DNA of 64,000 nucleotides, taken from CAIWHR01 sp963786625. Lineage in GTDB: Bacteria; Pseudomonadota; Gammaproteobacteria; Burkholderiales; Casimicrobiaceae. The stretch is taken from the NCBI GenBank assembly GCA_963786625.1, contig CAWAZS010000007.1, forward strand, positions 61,259 to 125,258. Direction: 5' to 3'. Position numbers and translations under genes: made by a program. How positions within the stretch are numbered: position 1 is the first letter of the stretch; each line of letters begins with the position of its first letter. The notes beneath the pieces were generated by a model, which saw only the letters and a program-made list of their open reading frames with translations, was not told where the DNA came from and searched no databases. Positions 17,465 through 26,476 of the stretch are shown here, one piece after another.

Positions 17465-19475
17465 GAAAGGAAGTCTGGTTCGGGCTTTCGATCATGGCCG
17501 TGGTCGTGATCCTCGTGTTCGTCCTGATGCCGCCACCCTCGGAGATGACCAACGGCCACCTGGGTCTGCTGATGCTCGCGCTGATCGTGGTCAGCATCAT
17601 GCTCGGGTTTCCCACGGCGTTCACGCTGATGGGCATGGGCATGTTCTTCGGCTGGCTTGCCTACCGCAGCGTGGATCCGACGCTCGCCACCCGGCAGATT
17701 CTCGACCTCATGGTCCAGCGCGCCTATTCGGTGATGTCGAACGACGTGCTGATCGCCATACCGCTGTTCGTGTTCATGGGCTATCTGGTCGAGCGGGCGG
17801 CGCTGATCGACCGGTTGTTCAGGAGCCTGCATCTCGCGACGGCGCGCGTTCCCGGGGCGCTCGCGGTCGCGACCATCGTCACCTGCGCGATCTTCGCCAC
17901 GGCGACCGGGATCGTCGGCGCCGTGGTGACGCTGATGGGACTGCTGGCGTTTCCGGCGATGCTCAAGGCCGGCTACAACATCAAGGTATCGGCCGGCGCG
18001 GTGACGGCGGGGGGCTGCCTCGGCATCCTGATCCCGCCGTCGGTGCTGCTGATCGTCTACGGGGCGGTCGCCGGCGTGTCCGTCGTTCAGCTCTACGCCG
18101 GCGCGTTCTTCCCCGGCATCATGCTTGCCGGGCTGTACATCGGTTACGTGGTCCTGCTCGCGACGTTCAAGCCCGCCCTGATGCCGCCGCTGCCCGAGAG
18201 CGAGCGCGGCGTCGCGCTTCCGCCGCTCGCGCAGACGCTGGCGCAGCGCGGCGGCAACGCGCTGACCGGGCTCTGGCGCGCGCTGCGTTGCCGGCGCCGG
18301 CGCGGGGGTCTCGCGACCCGCCGTGCTCGGTCAGCTGTTCGTCACGCTGCTGCCGGCGTTGGCCATCGCCGCGGCGCTCGGGGCCGTCTACCAGCTGGCG
18401 ACCTCGCCGAAGATCGAGGCCAGCACGGCGGGGCTGGTCCAGGCGGGCGGCGAGTTCGCGGCCGACGTCAAGGAGGAATCGACGGGACTGATCGGCGCGG
18501 CCGAACCGGAGGAACCGCCGGCGGGCGCCGACCAGCCGGCGACCGAAGCGGCGGGCGCGCTCTCGCCGCCGCCCGGCGCCGAGGATGCCAAGCCGGCGGT
18601 CGCCAAGGACTGCTCCGGAGGTGGCGAAGGCGGCGGCCGCGGAAGCCGAGCGCCTGCCGGTGCCGACCTGGGCCTGGATCCTCTTCGGTTGCGCGCTCGC
18701 CGCGCTCGCCGTTCTCTACTGGCTCTGGAGCTGGGAGCGGCTCGAGGTCTTCAAGATGCTGCTCAGCTCGTTCTTCCCGCTGGCGATCATGATCATCGCC
18801 GTGCTGGGATCGATCGTGCTCGGGCTCGCGACGCCGACCGAGGCCGCTGCGGTCGGCGCGCTGGGCGGGTTCGTGCTTGCCGCCGCCTATCGCTTCACGG
18901 CGCAGTCGAATGCGGCCGCCGCCGGCGGCGCGAAATCCTCCGCCGTCGGCCGCACCGTGCGCGAGCTCGGCGGGATCGTCAAGGAGTCGGCGTTCCTGAC
19001 CGCCAAGACGAGCGCGATGGTGTGCTGGCTGTTCGTCGGCTCGTCGATCTTCTCGGCGGCATTCGCGCTGCTCGGCGGACAGGGGATCGTCGAGCGCTGG
19101 GTGCTGTCGCTCGACATGACGCCGGTGCAGTTCCTGATCCTGGCGCAGATCATCATCTTCCTGCTCGGCTGGCCGCTGGAATGGACGGAGATCATCGTCA
19201 TCTTCATGCCGATCTTCATCCCGCTGTTGCCGCACTTCAACATCGACCCGCTGTTCTTCGGGCTCCTGGTGGCGCTCAATCTGCAGACGGCATTCCTGTC
19301 TCCGCCGGTGGCGATGGCGGCGTTCTACCTCAAGGGTGTCGCTCCGCCGCACGTAACGCTCAACCAGATCTTCGCCGGGATGCTGCCGTTCATGGGCATT
19401 CAGGTCATCGCGCTGGCGCTGCTGTACGTGTTTCCCGAAATCGGCCTCTGGCTCCCGCAGGTGCTCTACAAGTGA
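17461..19475 (+). CDS. TRAP transporter large permease (DctM family) with central insert, frameshifted
   Basis: About 670 residues when two breaks are repaired (near 18290 and 18608). The first half has GLLMLALIVVSIMLGFPTAFTLMG, MSNDVLIAIPLFVFMGYLVERA, ATGIVGAVVTLMG and GCLGILIPPSVLLIVYG. The second half has LGLATPTEAAAVGALG, TKTSAMVCWLFVGSS, PLEWTEIIVIFMPIFIPLLPHF and LQTAFLSPPVAMAAFYLKG. Between them lies an insert of roughly 150 residues: an extra hydrophobic segment (LLPALAIAAALGAVYQLA), an Ala/Pro/Glu-rich linker and another helix (WAWILFGCALAALAVLYWLW). Typical DctM proteins are about 425-440 residues. Both breaks fall within or at the edge of the insert. Confidence 0.9.
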
Positions 19476-19664
19476 CGACCGTCCGCGCGACGGGAGCAGG
19501 AAGGACGCTGCCCGCGCGCTGAATCGCGTCCGGCGCACGGGTCGCCGTTCGTCCCGGGCGATGCGCGAACGCCGCCGGTGCACGGTCGTTGCGAACGTGG
19601 CGGCGTCGGGAGTACCCTGAACGGCTCGCGGCACGCTACGGGGAGCACCCCCGGAGGAGGAGCC

Positions 19665-20099
19665 ATGCTGGTCAGCGAAATCCTGCGCATCAAGGGAACG
19701 GTGCTCTACACGACGCCGCCGGACGCGCCGGTGCTGGACGCGGTCAAGGTCATGGCGCAGCTCGACATCGGGTCGCTGGTCGTGATGGACCACGGCCGCA
19801 TGGCGGGCATGGTCACCTTCGCCGAAGTGCTGCGTGCGCTGGCCGACCGGGGCGGCACGCTCGGCGAGCTCAAGGTGAGTGCGATCACCGAGCGCGATCC
19901 CGTGACCGCCGCGCCCACGATCGACGTGATGGAGCTGCGCCGGACGATGCTCGACCGCCATGCGCGGTACGTGCCGGTGATGGACGGCACCACGCTGCTT
20001 GGCGTCGTTTCTTTCCACGACGTCGCCAAGGCGGTGTACGAAGAGCAGAGCTTCGAGAACCGGATGCTCAAGAGCTACATCCAGGATTCGCCGGCTTAG
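19665..20099 (+). CDS. CBS-domain pair protein
   Basis: 144 residues from ATG at 19665, preceded by GGAGGAGG. Two CBS motifs fill the protein: residues about 8-60 (LYTTPPDAPVLDAVKVMAQLDIGSLVVMDHGRMAGMVTFAEVL) and about 75-130 (DPVTAAPTIDVMELRRTMLDRHARYVPVMDG..LLGVVSFHDVAKAV). Such stand-alone CBS proteins bind adenosyl nucleotides as sensors; the partner here is unknown. The C-terminal EEQSFENRMLKSYIQD is typical of the short proteobacterial group. It is a separate unit downstream of the TRAP operon. Confidence 0.9.
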   Translation: MLVSEILRIKGTVLYTTPPDAPVLDAVKVMAQLDIGSLVVMDHGRMAGMVTFAEVLRALADRGGTLGELKVSAITERDPVTAAPTIDVMELRRTMLDRHARYVPVMDGTTLLGVVSFHDVAKAVYEEQSFENRMLKSYIQDSPA

Positions 20100-20108
20100 C
20101 GGCGCAGT

Positions 20109-20819
20109 TCAGGCCTGCAGCACGAAGATCGCGGGTCGCCTGGCGTAGCGCGCGAAGTCGGCGCCGCGCCACGCCCCGACAGGCTGCGATACGACGGATT
20201 CGGTGGCCAGCGTGAGGTCGGCCGCAACGCACAACCGCGTGGCCGGGTTGCACGTCTGGGCGAGCGCGGCCAGCAATGCGGCATTCCGGTACGGCGTCTC
20301 GATGAACAGCTGCGCGTAACCGGAACGCCGCGAGTCCGCCTCGAGCCGCGCAAGCGTCGCGTTGCGCGCCTCGGCCTTCACCGGCAGGTAGCCGTGGAAG
20401 GTGAATCCCTGCCCGTTCATTCCGGACGCCATCAGCGCGAGCGCGACCGACGACGGGCCGACCAGCGGCACGACGCCGATCCCTTCGCGATGCGCCTGCG
20501 CGACGAGCAGCGCGCCGGGGTCGGCAATGCCGGGACAGCCGGCGTCGGACAGCAGCCCCAGGTCCCGACCGGCCCGGGCGGGCGCAAGCAGCTCGGCGCA
20601 GCGCGCCGGGGTGGGTGCTTCTCCGAGGTCGACGATGCCGATCTGTTGCAGCGGCAATGCCGGCGAAAGCGATTTGAGGAAGGCCCGCGCCGGCTTGGCA
20701 TTCTCGACGACGTAATGGGCGAGGCCGCGCGCCACCGCGATGGTGTGCGCCGGCAATACCTGTTCGGGCGCGACCAGGCCGAGCAGGCTCGGCACGAGGA
20801 AGAGCCGGCCGTACGTCAT
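20109..20819 (-). CDS. SAM-dependent methyltransferase, tetrapyrrole-methylase fold (RsmI-like)
   Basis: 236 residues from ATG at 20819, overlapping the maf stop (ATGA). It has LFLVPSLLG at the N-terminus, GLLSDAGCPGIADPGALLVAQAHREGIGVVPLVGPSSVALALMASGMNGQGFTFHGYLPV in the middle and FIETPYRNAALLAAL. This is the RsmI/YraL family pattern (16S rRNA C1402 2'-O-methylation), but the N-terminus lacks the usual TPIGNLxD motif, so it belongs to the paralogous group often found next to maf. The rRNA target is inferred only. Confidence 0.87.
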   Translation of the reverse strand: MTYGRLFLVPSLLGLVAPEQVLPAHTIAVARGLAHYVVENAKPARAFLKSLSPALPLQQIGIVDLGEAPTPARCAELLAPARAGRDLGLLSDAGCPGIADPGALLVAQAHREGIGVVPLVGPSSVALALMASGMNGQGFTFHGYLPVKAEARNATLARLEADSRRSGYAQLFIETPYRNAALLAALAQTCNPATRLCVAADLTLATESVVSQPVGAWRGADFARYARRPAIFVLQA

Positions 20820-21457
20820 CGCGGGACGGAGAGCACCGACACCCCGGCGGCGCGCAGCATGCTGGTCAACCGGATGAGCGGCAGTCCGATCAGCGCGGTC
20901 GGGTCGTCGCTCTCGATGCTCTCGAACAGGGCGATGCCCAGCGCCTCCGACCGCACGCTGCCGGCGCAATCGTAGGGCCGCTCGCGGCGCAGGTAGGCTT
21001 CGATGTCGGTGGCGGTGAGGAAACGGAAGGTGCTGCGAACGTCGACGAGCGCGGTCTGGCATTGCCCGGTCGCCGCGTCGAGGAGCGCCAGCCCGGTGTG
21101 GAAGACGACGGTCTTTCCCGAGAGCTCGGCGAGCTGCGCCACCGCGTGCTCGTGGCTGCCCGGCTTTCCGACGTGGCGGCCGCCGCAGTCGGCAACCTGA
21201 TCCGAGCCGATGATCAGCGCGTCGGGATGCGCCGGCGCAACGCTGCGCGCCTTCGCTTCGGCCAGCCGGAACGCCGTCGCGGCCGGGGCCTCCCCCGCGA
21301 GCGGGGCCTCGTCCAGCGCCGGTGCCACCGAGACGAAGGCGATACCCAGGCGCTCGAGCAGCATCCGTCGGTATCTCGACGTCGACGCGAGCACCAGCCG
21401 CCGCCGCGCCGTGCCGGTACGGCCGGAAGGCGGGTTTGACGTTGTTTTTGCGGACAT
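20816..21457 (-). CDS. Maf family nucleotide pyrophosphatase
   Basis: 213 residues. Family motifs: LVLASTSRYRRMLLERLGI near residue 20, the catalytic-base region ALIIGSDQVADCGGRHVGKPG, STFRFLTATDIEAYLRRERPYDCAGSVRSEALGIALFESIESDDPTALIGLPL. The Ser-Asp-Gln motif (rather than the SADT of dTTPase types) fits the YceF group that hydrolyses m7GTP. In many proteobacteria maf/yceF sits next to yceD-rpmF-plsX, as here, but divergently transcribed. The first 16 residues look unstructured; a later start is possible. Confidence 0.9.
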   Translation of the reverse strand: MSAKTTSNPPSGRTGTARRRLVLASTSRYRRMLLERLGIAFVSVAPALDEAPLAGEAPAATAFRLAEAKARSVAPAHPDALIIGSDQVADCGGRHVGKPGSHEHAVAQLAELSGKTVVFHTGLALLDAATGQCQTALVDVRSTFRFLTATDIEAYLRRERPYDCAGSVRSEALGIALFESIESDDPTALIGLPLIRLTSMLRAAGVSVLSVPR

Positions 21458-21459
21458 TT

Positions 21460-21488
21460 TTGACAGGCCCAGGCGATCGCGCTATTAT
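21460..21488 (+). promoter_or_regulatory. sigma-70 promoter of the yceD-rpmF-plsX-fab cluster
   Basis: TTGACA at 21460-21465, a 17-bp spacer and TATTAT at 21483-21488. It lies in the divergent gap between maf and yceD, pointing toward yceD, about 60 bp upstream of its start. This is close to consensus and stands out in the GC-rich context. Confidence 0.8.
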
Positions 21489-21555
21489 CCAACGTTTTCG
21501 TTCGGCTGGCCCGCCGGCACGCGATCGGCGGTTCGAACGGGGGACGGGGGACGCA

Positions 21556-22119
21556 ATGCCCGGGCGGCGGGAAACGGCAGGTCGGCGCAGCGGGTCCTTC
21601 GATGCGCTCGACGTCGCACGCCGCTGTGCGAGCCTCGCCGGGACGGTCAATGCCGCCGCGCTGCCCCGCGCCTCCGACCGGTTGGCGCAGGAAGGCGGCG
21701 CTGCCGAGATCGCCTGGCGTATCACGGGGACCGCCGACGCACTGGGACGCCCGGCGCTGGAGGTGAGCCTCGACGGCACCGTCCCGCTTGTCTGCCAGCG
21801 ATGTCTGCAGCCGTACTCGTGGGCCGTGGCGCAGCGCACGCTGCTGCTGCTGGCGCGCGATGAGCGAGAGCTCGCGACTCTGGACGCTGAGGACGAGCAC
21901 GAGGTCGTTTCGGCAGCATCGCCGCTGGACGCGGCGACGCTGGTCGAGGATGAGTTGTTGTTGACGCTGCCGTTCGCGCCGCGCTGCGAGCGGGCCGCAT
22001 GCGCGGCGGCGAGCAGCGGGGCGGGGGATGCCGCGCAAGCACCGGCGACACCGGCGTTCGCGGCGCTCGCCGGTCTGAAGACGGGCGCGCGGAAGAAGGC
22101 GAAGAAGGCAGATCGATGA
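21556..22119 (+). CDS. yceD: YceD family protein (DUF177)
   Basis: 187 residues from ATG at 21556. It has the YceD/DUF177 pattern: FDALDVARRCASLAGTVN, DGTVPLVCQRCLQPYSW, ELATLDAEDEHEVVSA, LDAATLVEDELLLTLPFAPRCERA. The Cys-x2-Cys and later Cys residues resemble a metal site. YceD proteins have been linked to 23S rRNA accumulation and 50S assembly, and are nearly always encoded just before rpmF, as here (46-bp gap). The Ala-rich C-terminus ends in a basic KTGARKKAKKADR tail. Confidence 0.93.
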   Translation: MPGRRETAGRRSGSFDALDVARRCASLAGTVNAAALPRASDRLAQEGGAAEIAWRITGTADALGRPALEVSLDGTVPLVCQRCLQPYSWAVAQRTLLLLARDERELATLDAEDEHEVVSAASPLDAATLVEDELLLTLPFAPRCERAACAAASSGAGDAAQAPATPAFAALAGLKTGARKKAKKADR

Positions 22120-22165
22120 GGGTGCGCCGGAGCGCGCGCCGCACGAACCACGATAGGAGAAACAC

Positions 22166-22348
22166 ATGGCCGTCCAGCAGAACAAGAAGTCGCCGTCCAA
22201 GCGCGGCATGCACCGCGCGCACGATTCGCTGACCAATCCGCCGCTCGCGGTGGAGCCCGTCACCGGCGAAGTGCACCGCCGTCACCACATCAGCCCGAAT
22301 GGCTTCTATCGCGGCAAGAAGGTCGTCCAGACCAAGGCCGACGAGTAA
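22166..22348 (+). CDS. rpmF: 50S ribosomal protein L32
   Basis: 60 residues: MAVQQNKKSPSKRGMHRAHD at the start, then NPPLAVEPVTGEVHRRHHISPNGFYRGKKVV, full length for L32. The zinc-binding Cys residues of some L32 forms are absent, as usual in betaproteobacteria (the C- type). AGGAG lies 8 bp upstream. Position between yceD and plsX is canonical. Confidence 0.98.
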   Translation: MAVQQNKKSPSKRGMHRAHDSLTNPPLAVEPVTGEVHRRHHISPNGFYRGKKVVQTKADE

Positions 22349-22504
22349 GCACATCGCGTGCGCGGCGGCGCGAGCATGCGTCGCCGCGAGCGCGCGCCGC
22401 CCCAACACTGCCGGCACCCGCGCGGGTACACTGCCTGCTCGCGTGCCCGCGAGCGGAGGCGGGCGCGACCCACCACCGAACCAGCCCGACAACATCCTTC
22501 CGAC

Positions 22505-23569
22505 ATGCCGGTCACGGTAGCCGTTGACGCGATGGGGGGCGACCACGGCCCCGCCGTCACGCTGGCGGCGGCGCTCAGGTTCCTGGAAGACACGCCGGAT
22601 GCGCGGGTGATCGCCGTCGGGCTCGAGGCGCCGCTCAGGGCCGCGCTGTCCAGGCTCAAGTCGCCGGCGATCGCACGCCTTACGCTGCGCCCGGCGAGCG
22701 AGGTCGTGGAGATGCACGAGCCGCCCGCCGACGCGCTGCGCAGGAAGAAGGACTCCTCGATGCGCGTCGCGATCAACCTCGTCAAGGACGAGGTTGCGCA
22801 GGCCTGCATCTCCGCGGGCAACACCGGTGCGCTGATGGCGATCTCGCGCTTCGTGCTGAAGACGCTGCCCGGAATCGACCGCCCGGCAATCGCGGCGCAG
22901 ATGCCCACACAGCAGGGCGGCGTGGTGACCGTGCTCGACCTGGGCGCCAACGTCAACTGCACGCCGGAGCAGCTCGTCCAGTTCGCCGTGATGGGGACGG
23001 CGCTGGTCGCCGCGATGGACGGCATCGAGCAACCCACGGTCGGGCTCCTCAACGTGGGCGAGGAGGAGATCAAGGGCAACGACCTCGCCAAGGAAACGGC
23101 GGAGCTGCTGAAGGCGTCGGGGCTCAATTTCTACGGCAATGTCGAAGGCAACGACATCTACAAGGGCACGACCGAGGTCGTCGTGTGCGACGGCTTCGTC
23201 GGCAACGTCGCGCTGAAGGCCTCCGAAGGCCTCGCGACGCTGCTCTACGAAGTCCTCAAGGACGAGTTCACGCGCAATCCGCTGACCCGGCTGGCCGCCG
23301 TTCTCGCCTATCCGGTGCTGCGGGCATTCAAGCGCCGGATCGATCCGCGCCGATACAACGGCGCGACGCTGATCGGCCTCAAGGGCGTGGTCGTGAAGAG
23401 CCACGGCTCCGCCGACGTGCTGGCGTTCGAGTACGCGCTGCGCAAGGGCTATACCGAGGCCGCGAACGGCGTTCTCGACAAGATCGCGCAGCGGATGGCC
23501 GCGATGCCGGCTCTGAGCCGCGCCGCGGCGCCGGCCGCGGCCGCCGAGACATCGGCCAGCAATGCATAG
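22505..23569 (+). CDS. plsX: phosphate acyltransferase PlsX
   Basis: 354 residues from ATG at 22505 (PVTVAVDAMGGDHGP). Conserved motifs include AINLVKDEVAQACISAGNTGALMA, VTVLDLGANVNCTPEQLVQFA, VGLLNVGEEEIKGNDLAKETAELL, FYGNVEGNDIYKGTTEVVVCDGFVGNVALKASEG and RRYNGATLIGLKGVVVKSHGSAD. PlsX converts acyl-ACP to acyl-phosphate, feeding PlsY in phospholipid synthesis. The last 18 residues are Ala-rich and variable. It overlaps the fabH start by 8 bp. Confidence 0.97.
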   Translation: MPVTVAVDAMGGDHGPAVTLAAALRFLEDTPDARVIAVGLEAPLRAALSRLKSPAIARLTLRPASEVVEMHEPPADALRRKKDSSMRVAINLVKDEVAQACISAGNTGALMAISRFVLKTLPGIDRPAIAAQMPTQQGGVVTVLDLGANVNCTPEQLVQFAVMGTALVAAMDGIEQPTVGLLNVGEEEIKGNDLAKETAELLKASGLNFYGNVEGNDIYKGTTEVVVCDGFVGNVALKASEGLATLLYEVLKDEFTRNPLTRLAAVLAYPVLRAFKRRIDPRRYNGATLIGLKGVVVKSHGSADVLAFEYALRKGYTEAANGVLDKIAQRMAAMPALSRAAAPAAAAETSASNA

Positions 23570-24518
23570 CCGCATCGTGGGGACCGGCAGCTATCTGCCG
23601 GCGCAGATCCTCACCAATCACGACCTCGCGCGGCGTCTCGACACGAGCGACGCGTGGATCCGCACCCGCACCGGCATTCGCGAGCGGCGGATCGCGGCAC
23701 CGTCGGAACAGACGAGCGACCTGGCGCTGCACGCGGCTCGCGCTGCGCTCGCCGCCGCCGGGATCGCCGCTGCCGATGTCGATCTCATCGTCGTCGCGAC
23801 GACGACACCCGACATCGTGTTTCCGTCCACCGCATGCATCCTGCAGGCGAAGCTCGGCGTGAGCGGAGGGCCGGCGTTCGACGTCCAGGCCGTTTGCAGC
23901 GGCTTCATCTATGCGCTTGCGGTCGCGGACCGGATGGTCGCCACCGGCGGCGCGCGCAACGCGCTGGTCGTCGGCGCCGAGGTGTACTCGCGCATCCTCG
24001 ACTGGAACGACCGGGGCACCTGCGTGCTGTTCGGCGACGGCGCGGGAGCGGTGGTGCTCGTCCCGTCACGGGTGCCGGGCATCATGTCGGCGCACCTGCA
24101 CGCCGACGGCAGCCAGCGCAACATCCTGTGCGTGCCCGGATCGCTCAGCGCCGGTGAAATCGCGGGTTCGCCCTACGTGCACATGGACGGGCAGGCGGTG
24201 TTCAAGCTCGCCGTCAATGTCATGGCGCAGGTCGGCAACGAAGCGCTCGCCGCCAACGGCGTCGACGCCGGCGCCGTGGACTGGCTGATCCCGCACCAGG
24301 CGAACATCCGGATCATGGATTCGACGGCAAAGAAGCTCGGCGTGCCCGCGGAGCGCGTGATTGCGACCGTCGATCGCCATGCCAACACGTCGGCGGCGTC
24401 GATTCCGCTCGCGCTGGACGAGGCGGTGCGCGACGGACGCGTCGTCGAGGGCCACCGGTTGCTGCTGATCGGCGTGGGCGGCGGCTTCACCTGGGGTTCG
24501 GTCTTCCTGACGTGGTGA
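23562..24518 (+). CDS. fabH: 3-oxoacyl-[ACP] synthase III
   Basis: 318 residues. The catalytic triad is visible: Cys112 in DVQAVCSGFIYAL, His in WLIPHQANIRIMD and Asn in VDRHANTSAASIPLAL. Also present are SDAWIRTRTGIRERR near residue 29 and the terminal LIGVGGGFTWGS. FabH condenses acetyl-CoA with malonyl-ACP to start fatty-acid synthesis. It overlaps plsX by 8 bp, so the pair is coupled; a hairpin-rich gap of 127 bp separates it from fabD. Confidence 0.97.
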   Translation: MHSRIVGTGSYLPAQILTNHDLARRLDTSDAWIRTRTGIRERRIAAPSEQTSDLALHAARAALAAAGIAAADVDLIVVATTTPDIVFPSTACILQAKLGVSGGPAFDVQAVCSGFIYALAVADRMVATGGARNALVVGAEVYSRILDWNDRGTCVLFGDGAGAVVLVPSRVPGIMSAHLHADGSQRNILCVPGSLSAGEIAGSPYVHMDGQAVFKLAVNVMAQVGNEALAANGVDAGAVDWLIPHQANIRIMDSTAKKLGVPAERVIATVDRHANTSAASIPLALDEAVRDGRVVEGHRLLLIGVGGGFTWGSVFLTW

Positions 24519-24529
24519 GATGAACGGCC

Positions 24530-24588
24530 CCCACGCTCACGGTGTGGGTCCGGCTTCAGCCGGACGCGCAATGCCGCCTGAAGGCGGC
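24530..24588. repeat. three consecutive hairpins between fabH and fabD
   Basis: Three palindromes follow each other: CCCAC/GTGGG around 24530-24548 (imperfect stem), GTCCGGC-TTCA-GCCGGAC at 24548-24565 (perfect 7-bp stem) and GCCGCC-TGAA-GGCGGC at 24573-24588 (perfect 6-bp stem). The second and third have related loops (TTCA/TGAA). It looks like a dispersed intergenic repeat or an mRNA-processing element inside the fab operon. No T-run follows, so it is not an obvious terminator. Confidence 0.7.
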
Positions 24589-24645
24589 CCCCCGGAGCGC
24601 GCACAGCGCCCTTCGGGCTCCCGTGCGGGCGCTGAGAGGACGACG

Positions 24646-25590
24646 ATGAAGATCGGATTCGTGTTTCCGGGGCAGGGCTCGCAGTCGGTCGGGATGATGG
24701 CGGGCTTCGACGCGCACCCGGCCGTGCGGGCGACCTTCGACGAGGCGTCCGAGCTGCTCGCGCAGGATCTCTGGGCGCTGGTGACCGCCGGGCCGGAGTC
24801 CGATCTCAACCAGACGGTCAACACCCAGCCGGTCATGCTGACGGCCGGCGTCGCGGTGTGGCGCGCATGGCGGGCCGCGGGGGGAGCCTTGCCCGAGATC
24901 GTCGCCGGGCACAGCCTGGGCGAATACACGGCGCTCGTCGCCGCCGATGCGCTGTCATTCGGCGACGCATTGCCGCTGGTGCGCTTCCGCGCGCAGGCGA
25001 TGCAGGAGGCGGTGGCGCCGGGCATCGGCGCGATGGCGGCCATTCTCGGACTCGATGCGGCCACCGTTGCCGCCGCCTGCGCGGAGGCCGCGGCGCAGTC
25101 CGGCGCGACCGAGATCGTCGAGCCGGTCAACTTCAACGCGCCGGAGCAGATCGTGATCGCGGGCCACCGGGCGGCGGTCGAGCGGGCGATCGCCGTGGCC
25201 ACGGCGAAGGGCGCCAAGCGCGGCGTATTGCTGCCGGTCTCGGCGCCGTTTCACAGTTCTTTGTTGAAGCCGGCGGCGCTGCGCCTTGCGGAGAGGCTCG
25301 CCGGCGTTGCCGTCCGCGCGCCGGTCATTCCGGTGCTGCACAACGTCGACGTCCGGCAGAGCACGACGGCCGAGGGCGTGCGCGAGGCGCTCGCCCGGCA
25401 GGCGGCGAGTCCGGTGCGCTGGGTGGAAACGATCCAGGCGTTCGCCGCGCGCGGCGTGACCCACGTCGTCGAGTGCGGCCCGGGACGGGTGCTCGCCGGC
25501 CTCAACAAGCGGATCGCGCGCGAGCTCAAGTCGTTCGCGCTGACCGACGGCACCGACATCGACGCGACGAAAGCGGCACTGGCCGCCTGA
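24646..25590 (+). CDS. fabD: malonyl-CoA:ACP malonyltransferase
   Basis: 314 residues from ATG at 24646, AGAGGA upstream. FVFPGQGSQSVGM opens the protein, the active-site Ser is in GHSLGEYTAL (about residue 90), the carboxylate-binding Arg in LVRFRAQAMQEA, and His in PVSAPFHSSLLKPA (about 200). Gln in the oxyanion region comes from GQGSQ. FabD loads malonyl groups onto ACP for fatty-acid elongation. Confidence 0.97.
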   Translation: MKIGFVFPGQGSQSVGMMAGFDAHPAVRATFDEASELLAQDLWALVTAGPESDLNQTVNTQPVMLTAGVAVWRAWRAAGGALPEIVAGHSLGEYTALVAADALSFGDALPLVRFRAQAMQEAVAPGIGAMAAILGLDAATVAAACAEAAAQSGATEIVEPVNFNAPEQIVIAGHRAAVERAIAVATAKGAKRGVLLPVSAPFHSSLLKPAALRLAERLAGVAVRAPVIPVLHNVDVRQSTTAEGVREALARQAASPVRWVETIQAFAARGVTHVVECGPGRVLAGLNKRIARELKSFALTDGTDIDATKAALAA

Positions 25591-25610
25591 CGGCGTACCG
25601 GGAGGAAGAC

Positions 25611-26363
25611 ATGGCGAATGGCGTGCTCGACGGACAGATCGCGCTGGTCACCGGGGCGACCCGCGGCATCGGCCGCGCGATCGCGCTTGCGCTCGGAGCC
25701 AACGGCGCCACCGTGGTCGGCACCGCGACCACCGAGGAGGGCGCGGCGAAGATCGCCGGGTACCTGAAGGACGACGGCAATGCCGGGACCGGCATCAAGC
25801 TCGACGTCGCCGACGGCCTCGCCGTCGGCGCGGCGCTCGCGGACATCGAAGAGCGCTACGGCGCGATCACGATCCTCGTCAACAACGCCGGCATCACGCG
25901 CGACAACCTGCTGCTGCGGATGAAGGACGAGGAGTGGGACGCGATCATGGCGACCAATCTGAAGCCGGCGTTCCGGCTCGCCAAGGGCGTGTTGCGCGGA
26001 ATGATGAAGGCGCGCCATGGCCGGATCATCCAGATCGGCTCCGTGGTCGGCACCAGCGGCAACGCGGGCCAGGCCAACTACGCCGCGTCGAAGGCCGCGC
26101 TGATCGGGTTCTCGAAATCGCTGGCGCAGGAAGTCGGCAGCCGCAACATCACGATCAACTGCGTCGCGCCCGGATTCATCGACACCGACATGACCAGGGC
26201 GCTGCCGGACGCGCAGCGCGAAAAGCTGCTGGAGAGGATTCCGCTGGGGCGGCTGGGATCGCCCCAGGACATCGCGCACGCGGTCGCGTTCCTGGCCTCG
26301 CCGCAGGCGGGCTACATCACCGGCGCGACGCTGCACGTCAACGGCGGGATGTACATGGCGTGA
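25611..26363 (+). CDS. fabG: 3-oxoacyl-[ACP] reductase
   Basis: 250 residues from ATG at 25611 with GGAGGAAG upstream. Short-chain dehydrogenase with the NADPH motif TGATRGIGRAIA, NNAGITRDNLL, catalytic Ser in QIGSVVGTSGN and Tyr/Lys in QANYAASKAAL, then NCVAPGFIDTDMT and a terminal GGMYMA. It reduces 3-ketoacyl-ACP in each elongation cycle. It lies 20 bp after fabD. Confidence 0.97.
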   Translation: MANGVLDGQIALVTGATRGIGRAIALALGANGATVVGTATTEEGAAKIAGYLKDDGNAGTGIKLDVADGLAVGAALADIEERYGAITILVNNAGITRDNLLLRMKDEEWDAIMATNLKPAFRLAKGVLRGMMKARHGRIIQIGSVVGTSGNAGQANYAASKAALIGFSKSLAQEVGSRNITINCVAPGFIDTDMTRALPDAQREKLLERIPLGRLGSPQDIAHAVAFLASPQAGYITGATLHVNGGMYMA

Positions 26364-26424
26364 ATCGGGGTTCGGGATGCCTGCAGCGACCCTGCTTCCC
26401 GGATTCCGCCGGGGTTCCGCCATC

Positions 26425-26433
26425 TGGTAAAAT
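26425..26433 (+). promoter_or_regulatory. extended -10 promoter element upstream of acpP
   Basis: TGGTAAAAT at 26425-26433: TAAAAT preceded by TGn. It is about 44 bp ahead of the acpP start. No good -35 hexamer is visible at the expected distance, consistent with an extended -10 promoter. A separate acpP promoter would fit the high ACP demand. Confidence 0.6.
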
Positions 26434-26476
26434 CGGACGGTTTTGAACAGTCACCCCCGCAACGGGAGGGAGAAGC

